Shown: piece after piece, positions 1-4,339 of the stretch
Position numbering within the stretch: the first letter of the stretch is position 1
How the letters are laid out: every line of letters starts with the position of its first letter
NCBI GenBank assembly: GCA_011375045.1
Contig: DRNB01000233.1
Coordinates: 1-7,469 of the forward strand
Reading direction: 5' to 3'
Length of the DNA stretch: 7,469 nt
Source of the DNA: Aquifex aeolicus
GTDB taxonomy: Bacteria; Aquificota; Aquificia; Aquificales; Aquificaceae
Notes under the pieces: generated by a model
Database searches by the model: none
Seen by the model: only the letters and a program-made list of their open reading frames with translations
Told to the model about the DNA's origin: nothing
Program-made: the position numbers and the translations under genes

Positions 1-419
1 AGAAGGTTCGCCTCCTTCAGCTTCTCCGTCAGAAAATCGTAAAAGAACCTGGCGAGCGCCTCCGCCGTCGGACAGAACTTTACCGGAAAGAGCTTCAGGT
101 TCCCGAACCTTTCAGAAAGCTCCCTCAGGTGGGGGAAGAGGGGATCGCTTTCGTCGATTATAAAGCTGTGGTCTATCTCCTCTATCAGATCCCTTAGAGC
201 GCTCTTTATATGGTAGAAGTCCATAACCATATCCTGATCGCTGAGGCTATCGGATCCAACCACCACCTCCAGCAGGTAACTGTGTCCGTGCAGGTTCACA
301 CACTTATTCTGGGGAACGCTACCGGAGGCAAAGTGTGCTCCCCTGCCGCTGGAGAGGTTCTGCTTCCAGACCCTGTGCCCCGCCTCGAACCGAAAGCTCT
401 TGGATATCTCCCACCTCAC
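1..419 (-). CDS. queD: 6-carboxytetrahydropterin synthase / 6-pyruvoyl-tetrahydropterin synthase family (QueD), 3' end outside window
   Basis: This is a QueD/PTPS-family enzyme, which in bacteria usually converts 7,8-dihydroneopterin triphosphate to 6-carboxytetrahydropterin on the route to 7-deazaguanine and tRNA queuosine. The 139 residues visible carry the family hallmarks. The zinc ligands are His15 (FEAGH) and His44/His46 (LHGH), with the probable catalytic Cys40 just before them (KCVNLHGHSY). An MVMDF segment lies near residue 66, the DH pair is Asp83-His84, and the pterin-binding glutamate is Glu120 in CPTAE. The gene runs off the left edge, but its core is nearly complete. I chose the GTG at 419-417 because it overlaps the stop of the upstream DsrH-like gene in a GTGA, typical of translational coupling, and places the FxFEAGH motif near the N-terminus. 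It is last in the operon. The exact substrate could differ, because the PTPS superfamily includes other pterin enzymes. Confidence 0.88.
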   Translation of the reverse strand, partial: MRWEISKSFRFEAGHRVWKQNLSSGRGAHFASGSVPQNKCVNLHGHSYLLEVVVGSDSLSDQDMVMDFYHIKSALRDLIEEIDHSFIIDESDPLFPHLRELSERFGNLKLFPVKFCPTAEALARFFYDFLTEKLKEANL

Positions 420-655
420 CAGACCACCACCCGCTTTGCCTGTTCTATCAGCTCAGCTATCTCATCGTAGCTCTTCATGACGTTTTCAGGGACCTTAAGC
501 CCCCTGCTCTGGGCATCCTCCCTGCACACGAACCAGCCCTTGCGGGTGGGCCATCTGAGAACCCCGTCCTGAATGAGGATCACTATATCTCCATCGGACA
601 GAAGCTCTGAGGAAAAGTCTCCCAGCTTCCGCACCAGCCAGAGGGTGTTCACCAT
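416..655 (-). CDS. DsrH/TusB-like sulfur relay protein
   Basis: This 79-residue protein fits the DsrH/TusB family, the smallest subunit of the DsrEFH/TusBCD heterohexamer that passes persulfide sulfur between carrier proteins in the cytoplasm. The family pattern is visible: an N-terminal strand, then DGDIVILIQDGVL at residues 21-33. A Cys at 44 precedes an ARGL-like segment (QSRGL, 49-53). The C-terminal helix, YDEIAELIEQA, leads into a final strand that ends in Trp79. The ATG at 655 overlaps the stop of the DsrF-like gene by 7 bp, with a GGAGG about 10 nt upstream. It overlaps queD by 4 bp at its own end. Sequence alone does not tell a tRNA-thiolation (Tus) role from a sulfur-oxidation (Dsr) role. 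Confidence 0.78.
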   Translation of the reverse strand: MVNTLWLVRKLGDFSSELLSDGDIVILIQDGVLRWPTRKGWFVCREDAQSRGLKVPENVMKSYDEIAELIEQAKRVVVW

Positions 656-990
656 ACGAAAACCGCCTCCGAAGAACTTATCATCTCGCTTATCTCCTCA
701 GCGGATCTCACGTCCACCTCCACAACAAAGTCGGAGCACTTGAGCCCCCTCTCCTGCATGGACGCATCCTCCACCACAAGCTTTATGTCGACAAACTCGA
801 GGGTTTCGTAAAACTTTGCAAAGCTCTCCACACCGAGGTCCTCCGGAGCCCACCCTGTAAGGGTGTATACACCGTCCCTTATGAAGATAAAGAGAACTTC
901 GTGATTCATCCCCATGGCGGTAGCGAGCCTGAAGGCTTCGTGTGCCTTCCAGGAAAAGGGGTCTCCCTTGAGAACGAAGGCTATCCTCAT
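649..990 (-). CDS. DsrE/DsrF family protein (TusC/DsrF-like)
   Basis: This 113-residue DsrE-fold protein is probably the DsrF/TusC-type structural partner in a three-subunit sulfur relay complex. It begins with the family's first strand (MRIAFVLKGDP), has a helix at about residues 14-26, a strand plus IRDGVYTL at 38-45, and a RGL motif at 81-83. At the place where sulfur-accepting DsrE paralogues carry Cys before the RG motif, it has Asp-Ala-Ser (residues 75-77). Its only Cys is Cys85, after the RGL. That fits the non-catalytic role of the TusC/DsrF subunit. It ends in FVW, like the DsrH-like protein. The start at 990 has a GAGG site 7 nt upstream and lies 9 bp beyond the stop of the preceding gene. 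It overlaps the next gene by 7 bp. Confidence 0.75.
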   Translation of the reverse strand: MRIAFVLKGDPFSWKAHEAFRLATAMGMNHEVLFIFIRDGVYTLTGWAPEDLGVESFAKFYETLEFVDIKLVVEDASMQERGLKCSDFVVEVDVRSAEEISEMISSSEAVFVW

Positions 991-999
991 ATTACAACC

Positions 1000-1305
1000 T
1001 CAGTTAAAAACTATAACCCTGTCGAAGTCCTCCATCATCTTCGAGAGGTTGTAGGTAGAGCTGCTCTCAGCCCAGGAGACATGCCCCTCCACACCCCTCT
1101 GATGGGCGGCGTGTGAGCAGTAGTAGATCTTTTCTGTGTAATCCTTCAGAGCAGCGGCATCAGGTCGTATGAGGTAGTAAACGCCGTTTCCCGTGAGAAA
1201 AATCGAAACCCTGTGCCCTCTTCCCGAGAGGCGCTTGAGGAGGTTCGTTACGGTGCCGTAATCCTTCGCAAAGGGAATGCTTGTGATCACAAACAGGATC
1301 CTCAT
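1000..1305 (-). CDS. DsrE family protein (DsrE/TusD-like sulfur carrier)
   Basis: This 101-residue DsrE-family protein is the most likely sulfur-accepting subunit of the relay, because it alone of the two larger DsrE-fold proteins keeps a Cys ahead of the RG motif. Cys63 lies in YYCSHAAHQRGV, equivalent to the persulfide-bearing cysteine of DsrE/TusD. The fold markers are an N-terminal MRILFVITS strand, a central VSIFLTGNGVYYL segment (33-45) and a final strand with DRVIVFN. The ATG at 1305 overlaps the TusA stop as ATGA, with a strong purine-rich ribosome binding site (GGAAGAGGA) directly before it. Physical coupling to a TusA-like protein supports direct sulfur transfer between the two, which is inferred. 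Confidence 0.8.
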   Translation of the reverse strand: MRILFVITSIPFAKDYGTVTNLLKRLSGRGHRVSIFLTGNGVYYLIRPDAAALKDYTEKIYYCSHAAHQRGVEGHVSWAESSSTYNLSKMMEDFDRVIVFN

Positions 1306-1547
1306 TTCCTCTTCCTTATTATAATCTCCCAGAGATTATCCCCTATCCTGTTGACCGCCACTACCTCCTGCCCTTCGTCCTCCATGCTTCTGGGCACGTT
1401 TTTAGCAGAGGGTTCGTAGTCTATGAGCACCCTCAGAACCTCACCCACCTTCATGTTTTCGAGGGCAAGCTTGCTCTTCACGAAGGTGAAGGGGCAGACC
1501 TCTCCCCTTATGTCCAGCTCCCTGTCTACCCTGATCCTTTCCTGCAT
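1302..1547 (-). CDS. tusA: TusA/SirA-family sulfur carrier protein
   Basis: This 81-residue protein belongs to the TusA/YedF/SirA family of small cytoplasmic sulfur carriers that hold persulfide on one conserved cysteine. The signature LDIRGEVCP lies at residues 11-19 with Cys18 as the probable active residue, followed by a long helix (TFVKSKLALENM) and the GEVLRVLID strand. The classical CPxP motif reads CPFT here, so the second proline is replaced by threonine. Similar variants occur in TusA-like proteins outside the tRNA-thiolation branch. It heads the operon and is followed by three DsrE-fold proteins, so it probably exchanges sulfur with them. The ATG at 1547 has no Shine-Dalgarno sequence nearby but sits 9 nt after an extended -10 element. 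The symbol denotes the family, not proven function. Confidence 0.85.
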   Translation of the reverse strand: MQERIRVDRELDIRGEVCPFTFVKSKLALENMKVGEVLRVLIDYEPSAKNVPRSMEDEGQEVVAVNRIGDNLWEIIIRKRK

Positions 1548-1553
1548 GGGATT

Positions 1554-1565
1554 AATAGTATATCA
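1554..1565 (-). promoter_or_regulatory. Extended -10 promoter element for the tusA operon
   Basis: Read on the minus strand, 1565-1557 is TGATATACT, a TGn-extended -10 with five of six matches to TATAAT. A start site 7 nt beyond it would fall at about 1550, leaving a leader of roughly 3 nt before the tusA ATG. No good -35 hexamer is visible, which is tolerable for an extended -10. The transposon end lies some 35 bp upstream, so the -35 region may have been altered or supplied by the insertion. Confidence 0.5.
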
Positions 1566-1575
1566 ATCCTCCATT

Positions 1576-1587
1576 GTAAGAACTTAC
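1576..1587. repeat. Short inverted repeat in the tusA -35 region
   Basis: GTAAG and CTTAC arms flank a 2-bp AA centre. The site covers roughly -26 to -37 relative to the predicted tusA start, where an operator could act. It is short and could be chance. It also shares the CTTAC word with the loops of the transposon end hairpins. Confidence 0.25.
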
Positions 1588-1598
1588 CGGCTGATCCC

Positions 1599-1760
1599 GT
1601 GAACCTCTCCTCCCTTACGGAAGGAGCTTCCGGTAGAGATTACTCCCACCCAGAAGACCCGCTTGGGATTCCTGCTTCAACGAGGGCTTTTTGCCCTCTC
1701 CACAGGCGTTAGTTCGGGTCGCTCCGACCCTACCACCCTTGAGGCGGGTGAGACCTTTTT
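1599..1760 (-). ncRNA. Candidate omega/reRNA scaffold at the tnpB 3' end
   Basis: In studied IS200/IS605 elements the guide RNA of TnpB is made from the 3' end of tnpB through the right end, with the guide lying just outside the element. Here the tnpB stop codon lies inside the right-end hairpin, so coding and scaffold sequence would overlap as in known systems. The guide would then derive from flank left of about 1599, next to the tusA promoter. The extent is approximate and rests on family knowledge rather than on a recognised RNA motif. Confidence 0.35.
1607..1626. repeat. Right-end subterminal hairpin of the IS200/IS605 element
   Basis: The arms CTCCTCC and GGA(A)GGAG, with one bulged A, enclose the loop CTTAC at 1614-1618. 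The tnpB stop codon (minus-strand TAA, 1617-1615) lies within this loop. The shape and loop match the hairpin at the other end of the element, as expected for TnpA recognition structures. Confidence 0.65.
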
Positions 1761-2904
1761 GCAGTATGTTCACACTTGCATTGTAATCCCTGTCCATTAC
1801 TGCCCCACATTCAGGGCATTCGTGTAACCTTTCAGCTAAAGTCTTTGGAACTCTAAATCCACATACAGAGCAGTCCTGTGTGGTGTAGGATGGGTTAACC
1901 TTCACCACCCTTGCCCCTGCCATTACAGCCTTGTAGGTAGCAAAGGTGATAAGTGTCCCCCACCCAGCATCAAGTATCAGCTTCGCTAAACTGCTATTCT
2001 GAACAAGCCCTCTTACGTTCAAGTTCTCAAAGCTTATGTAGTCGTAATTGTTTACAAGGTGTCTTGAGAGCTTGTGTAAGAAGTCTCTCCTCGCATTCCT
2101 TACCTTCTCGTGAACCCTTGCCACTCTTTTCCTCTGCTTCTCCCAATTCACAGAAAACTTTTCCTTCCTTGAGAGCTTCTTCTGTTCTCTCTTGAGTCTT
2201 TTCTCAAGTCTACTCAGGAATTTTGGATGCTCTACGAAATCTCCCTCTGAAGTGGTGGCAAGGCTCTTTACTCCGAGGTCTATCCCTACCGCTTTCCCCT
2301 GAACTTCCCTCAGTATCTCATCAAGCTCTGCCTCTACGGTTATGCACACATACCACTTGCCTGAAGGTTCTCTCTTGATGGTAACTGTCTTTGCTCTTGT
2401 CCAGTCTATCTGTCTGTGTAGTCTTATCTTGAGTCCCCCGAGTTTGGGAAGGTGAAGGTATGCGAACCTGCTGTTCTTTTTCTCAAGTCTAATAACCTCC
2501 ACGGGCCTGTCTTTCTGCTTCATCCACACCTGCGGGAAGGTGAAGGAGTTGTATTTAGAAAGTTTCTTTTTCTTGGGATACTTGGCTTCTTTTTTGAAGA
2601 ACTTCTGGAATGCGTTATCTACTCTTCTGAGGCAGTCCTGAAGAACCTGAGAGTGAACAAGCTTCAGTACTGGGTCTTTTTCTTTGAGCTTGGGAAGAGC
2701 ATTTTGCTGGTCTGAGTATGTAATCGTCCTGCCTTCTTTCCATGCTCTTTTTCTTTCATCAAGGGCATAGTTGTAGAGGTTGCAGAGAATGTAGAGCCAG
2801 TTTTCCATTCTGTATTCCAGCAGAGCCGATGGATAAGCTCTGAACTTGTAAGCCAATAAGAACTTAGTCTCTTCCCTGGCTCTGGACATAGCGCTTTTTA
2901 CCAC
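1615..2904 (-). CDS. tnpB: RNA-guided endonuclease TnpB (IS200/IS605 family)
   Basis: This is a TnpB, the RNA-guided DNA nuclease related to Cas12 that helps retain IS200/IS605 elements. Numbering from the GTG at 2904 (429 aa), the N-terminus has the family's AYKFRAYPS segment (18-26). The RuvC residues are all present: Asp209 in VGIDLGVKSLA, Glu293 in ISFENLNVRGL, and Asp371/Asp373 in DRDYNASVNIL. A zinc ribbon is formed by Cys345, Cys348, Cys363 and Cys366. The Lys/Arg-rich stretch at 230-275 matches the usual RNA/DNA-binding region, and the C-terminal PSLKQE resembles typical family tails. The length is normal and there is no frameshift, so it looks active. The ATG at 2889 (424 aa) is at least as likely a start as the GTG. 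Either overlaps the end of the TnpA frame, suggesting coupled translation. Confidence 0.93.
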   Translation of the reverse strand: MVKSAMSRAREETKFLLAYKFRAYPSALLEYRMENWLYILCNLYNYALDERKRAWKEGRTITYSDQQNALPKLKEKDPVLKLVHSQVLQDCLRRVDNAFQKFFKKEAKYPKKKKLSKYNSFTFPQVWMKQKDRPVEVIRLEKKNSRFAYLHLPKLGGLKIRLHRQIDWTRAKTVTIKREPSGKWYVCITVEAELDEILREVQGKAVGIDLGVKSLATTSEGDFVEHPKFLSRLEKRLKREQKKLSRKEKFSVNWEKQRKRVARVHEKVRNARRDFLHKLSRHLVNNYDYISFENLNVRGLVQNSSLAKLILDAGWGTLITFATYKAVMAGARVVKVNPSYTTQDCSVCGFRVPKTLAERLHECPECGAVMDRDYNASVNILQKGLTRLKGGRVGATRTNACGEGKKPSLKQESQAGLLGGSNLYRKLLP

Positions 2905-3109
2905 CCCAAAGTTCCCTCTTCATTACATCGGGAAATTCTTTTCTGAGCTTTCTTGACGTAACCGATTTGAGTGAATTCACGAATTTAGAAAGCGTGAGGG
3001 TTGGTCTTTCTGAAAAGAGTATGTGGTCTTTGTCCGTTTCCTGCTTTCTGACTTTGAAGTGTTTAGCCACTTCTTCAACATGACAACCTTTGTCTAACTG
3101 GTATTCCAT
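2864..3109 (-). CDS. tnpA: Internally deleted IS200/IS605 transposase TnpA (81 aa, probably inactive)
   Basis: This reading frame is recognisable as a Y1/HUH transposase but has only 81 residues against roughly 130-155 for the family. It starts like other TnpA proteins (MEYQLDKGCH), then jumps to VEEVAKHFKV, losing about 30 residues that normally hold the first strand and the YRRKV segment. The HUH motif, usually DHxHxLF, reads DKDHILF, so one metal-binding histidine is gone. The central region, PTLTLSKFVNSLKSVTSRKLRKEFP (36-60), is intact. After LWGG (67-70) the usual WSPSYF segment is missing, but the end KKRYVQSQGRD retains the likely catalytic Tyr74 and Gln78 (Y-x3-Q). All gaps preserve frame. 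With the HUH pair broken it should not transpose alone, and trans mobilisation is possible. It could also be annotated as a pseudogene. Confidence 0.75.
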   Translation of the reverse strand: MEYQLDKGCHVEEVAKHFKVRKQETDKDHILFSERPTLTLSKFVNSLKSVTSRKLRKEFPDVMKRELWGGKKRYVQSQGRD

Positions 3110-3124
3110 AGCGGTAATCTATGG
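3106..3124 (-). promoter_or_regulatory. Stem-loop enclosing the tnpA start codon
   Basis: On the minus strand, CCATAG and CTATGG form a perfect 6-bp stem around a 7-nt loop, and the tnpA ATG lies in the downstream arm. In IS200 a 5' hairpin is known to hide the tnpA initiation region and keep transposase levels low, so a similar role is plausible. The stem is short and its stability in a thermophile is uncertain. Confidence 0.4.
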
Positions 3125-3159
3125 TAGAACCTATCCCCTGTCAACGGCGTCGTCCTGTA

Positions 3160-3180
3160 TCCCTTCCCTTACGGAAGGGA
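3160..3180. repeat. Left-end subterminal hairpin of the IS200/IS605 element
   Basis: A perfect 8-bp stem, TCCCTTCC paired with GGAAGGGA, encloses the loop CTTAC at 3168-3172. Loop and flanking bases match the right-end hairpin at 1607-1626 in the same orientation. It lies upstream of tnpA on the minus strand, as expected for the left end. Confidence 0.7.
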
Positions 3181-3199
3181 ACTTAGGGTGTAGGTTTAG

Positions 3200-3228
3200 T
3201 TAAATCCCTCTATCCTTCGGTTTATAAT
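3200..3228 (+). promoter_or_regulatory. Promoter of frr
   Basis: A perfect TATAAT at 3223-3228 is preceded, 17 bp away, by TTAAAT (3200-3205), a weak three-of-six -35. A start 7 nt after the -10 falls near 3235, leaving a leader of about 4 nt before the frr ATG. The proposed transposon end abuts the -35 hexamer, so this promoter may span the insertion junction. Confidence 0.55.
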
Positions 3229-3238
3229 AATCATCGGT

Positions 3239-3793
3239 ATGATACAGGAGATAGAGGACATCCTCAGGGAAGCTGAGAGGGATATGAAAAAGAGTGTGGA
3301 GCACTTCAGGGGAGAGATAGCGGGGATAAGAACAGGCAGAGCTTCGACCGCTCTCGTGGAGGAGCTGAAGGTGGATTACTACGGCTCCCGGGTTCCTCTC
3401 AAACAGCTGGGAACGATCTCTGTTCCCGAACCCACCCAGATAATGATTCAGCTGTGGGACGCCAACGCCGTGCCCGGCGTGGAGAAGGTCATAAGGGAGG
3501 AGCTGAATCTGAACCCGAACACGCAGGGAAACACGGTGAGGATAAACCTGCCTCCCCTCACGGAGGAGCGGAGAAGGGAGCTGGTGAGGATGGTTCACAA
3601 GCTTGCGGAGGAAGCCCGCATAGCGGTGAGAAACATAAGAAGGGATGCGAAGGAGATGATAGAGGATCTCGAAGGGGTTTCGGAGGATGAGAAGAAGAGG
3701 GCGCTCGAAAGACTGCAGAAGATAACGGATCGCTACGTGGAGGAGGTGAACAAACTCCTCGCCGCCAAAGAAGAGGAGATCATGACGGTATGA
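3239..3793 (+). CDS. frr: Ribosome recycling factor
   Basis: This is RRF, which works with EF-G to split the post-termination ribosome in the cytoplasm. The 184-residue length is normal and the two-domain plan is clear. The helical domain I is formed by residues 1-29 and about 106-184, and domain II lies between. Conserved features include HFRGEIAGIRTGRASTALVE (22-41), YYGSRVPLKQLGTISVPEP (47-65), NLPPLTEERRRELV (103-116) and VRNIRRDAKE (130-139), which contains the arginines important for ribosome binding. It closely resembles the Aquifex protein as I remember it. The ATG at 3239 matches homologous N-termini but has no Shine-Dalgarno sequence, and it sits 10 nt after a TATAAT. The end overlaps the next gene by 4 bp (ATGA), so the two form one unit. 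Confidence 0.97.
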   Translation: MIQEIEDILREAERDMKKSVEHFRGEIAGIRTGRASTALVEELKVDYYGSRVPLKQLGTISVPEPTQIMIQLWDANAVPGVEKVIREELNLNPNTQGNTVRINLPPLTEERRRELVRMVHKLAEEARIAVRNIRRDAKEMIEDLEGVSEDEKKRALERLQKITDRYVEEVNKLLAAKEEEIMTV

Positions 3794-4311
3794 TCTTCAG
3801 CAGGGATCTGCTCATCGTCATCGCCTTTGCGCTTCTTATAGCCTCCGCTGTGGGAGGCTTCAACTACTGGAGAAAGTATCAGGAACACAAACTCGATGAG
3901 GTAGCGCGTACAGTTTACCTTTACGAAAAGGGAGTCCTCTCCCGACAGGAAGCGGCTGAAAAGATAAAGGACTCTCCCTATATGCTTTACTTTCTCATTC
4001 TTACGGGGGAAAACTTCCGGGAAATAGTGGAGCGTGTAAAAGACCCTGAGCTGAGAAAGTTTTTTCTGGAGAGAACAGCCTACGAGCTGTATAGGGACGG
4101 GAAACACAGGGAAGCCCTTGAGAAACTGGAGGGTATAACCAGAGAGGATTTCAACTATCCTTCAGCCCTCCTCCTCAAAGCTGTCATTTACGAGTCTCTG
4201 GGCGAATCCGAGACCGCCCGTGAGCTCTACGGTAAGCTTTCCGCTTCCTACAGAGACTCTTACTTCGGCAGGGTAGCTTACGCTCGCCTCCTTTCCCTCG
4301 AAAGTCCGTGA
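3790..4311 (+). CDS. Membrane-anchored TPR-like protein of unknown function
   Basis: I do not recognise a named family for this 173-residue protein. The N-terminus has a short charged start and a hydrophobic segment at about residues 7-24 (LLIVIAFALLIASAVGG) without a convincing signal-peptidase site, so it is probably a single-span membrane anchor with the rest in one soluble domain. Residues about 34-90 are helical and charged. Residues about 95-170 look like two degenerate TPR units (AYELYRDGKHREALEKL, then AVIYESLGESETARELYGKL). This architecture recalls YfgM-type proteins that associate with the Sec translocon, but that is only an analogy. The start overlaps the frr stop as ATGA, with an AGGAG about 11 nt upstream inside frr, so it is co-translated with frr. 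It ends 7 bp from the convergent ClC gene. Confidence 0.8.
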   Translation: MIFSRDLLIVIAFALLIASAVGGFNYWRKYQEHKLDEVARTVYLYEKGVLSRQEAAEKIKDSPYMLYFLILTGENFREIVERVKDPELRKFFLERTAYELYRDGKHREALEKLEGITREDFNYPSALLLKAVIYESLGESETARELYGKLSASYRDSYFGRVAYARLLSLESP

Positions 4312-4317
4312 ACCTGC

Positions 4318-4339
4318 ATCAGGGTAGATTTTCCCTGAT
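4318..4339. repeat. Inverted repeat at the convergent gene ends
   Basis: ATCAGGG and CCCTGAT form a perfect 7-bp stem with an 8-nt loop across the clc stop codon, just beyond the stop of the TPR-like gene. It could act as a barrier for either transcript, but neither side has the T-run of an intrinsic terminator, so I list it as a repeat only. Confidence 0.35.

Larger units (their letters stand above)
1599..3198 (-). mobile_element. IS200/IS605-family element (tnpA remnant or compact tnpA plus tnpB)
   Basis: A transposon of the HUH/Y1 IS200/IS605 type occupies the divergent tusA/frr intergenic region. It contains an 81-aa TnpA derivative and a TnpB with complete catalytic motifs, both on the minus strand. 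Instead of terminal inverted repeats it has subterminal imperfect palindromes at each end (1607-1626 and 3160-3180). These share the core TCCCTTACGGAAGG in the same orientation, as expected for this family. The limits given are estimates. On the minus strand TTTAAC (3204-3199) could be the left-end target and TTCAC (1603-1599) the right-end cleavage motif, but neither is proven. The element looks more AT-rich than its surroundings by eye. It appears not to break a gene, but it lies between two promoters. Confidence 0.85.

Noticed and set aside
210..610. Plus-strand open frames opposite queD and the DsrH-like gene
   Set aside because: The minus-strand proteins carry clear family motifs and coupled starts. 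The plus frames show nothing recognisable.
1615..2904. Cas12-type CRISPR effector
   Set aside because: The size, motifs, IS end hairpins and adjacent TnpA derivative fit TnpB, and no repeat array is present.
3200..3598. Minus-strand 132-codon frame across frr
   Set aside because: It is antisense to the highly conserved RRF coding sequence and has low-complexity His/Leu-rich composition.
4318..4339. Intrinsic terminator for the convergent genes
   Set aside because: There is a stem, but neither strand has a run of T after it.
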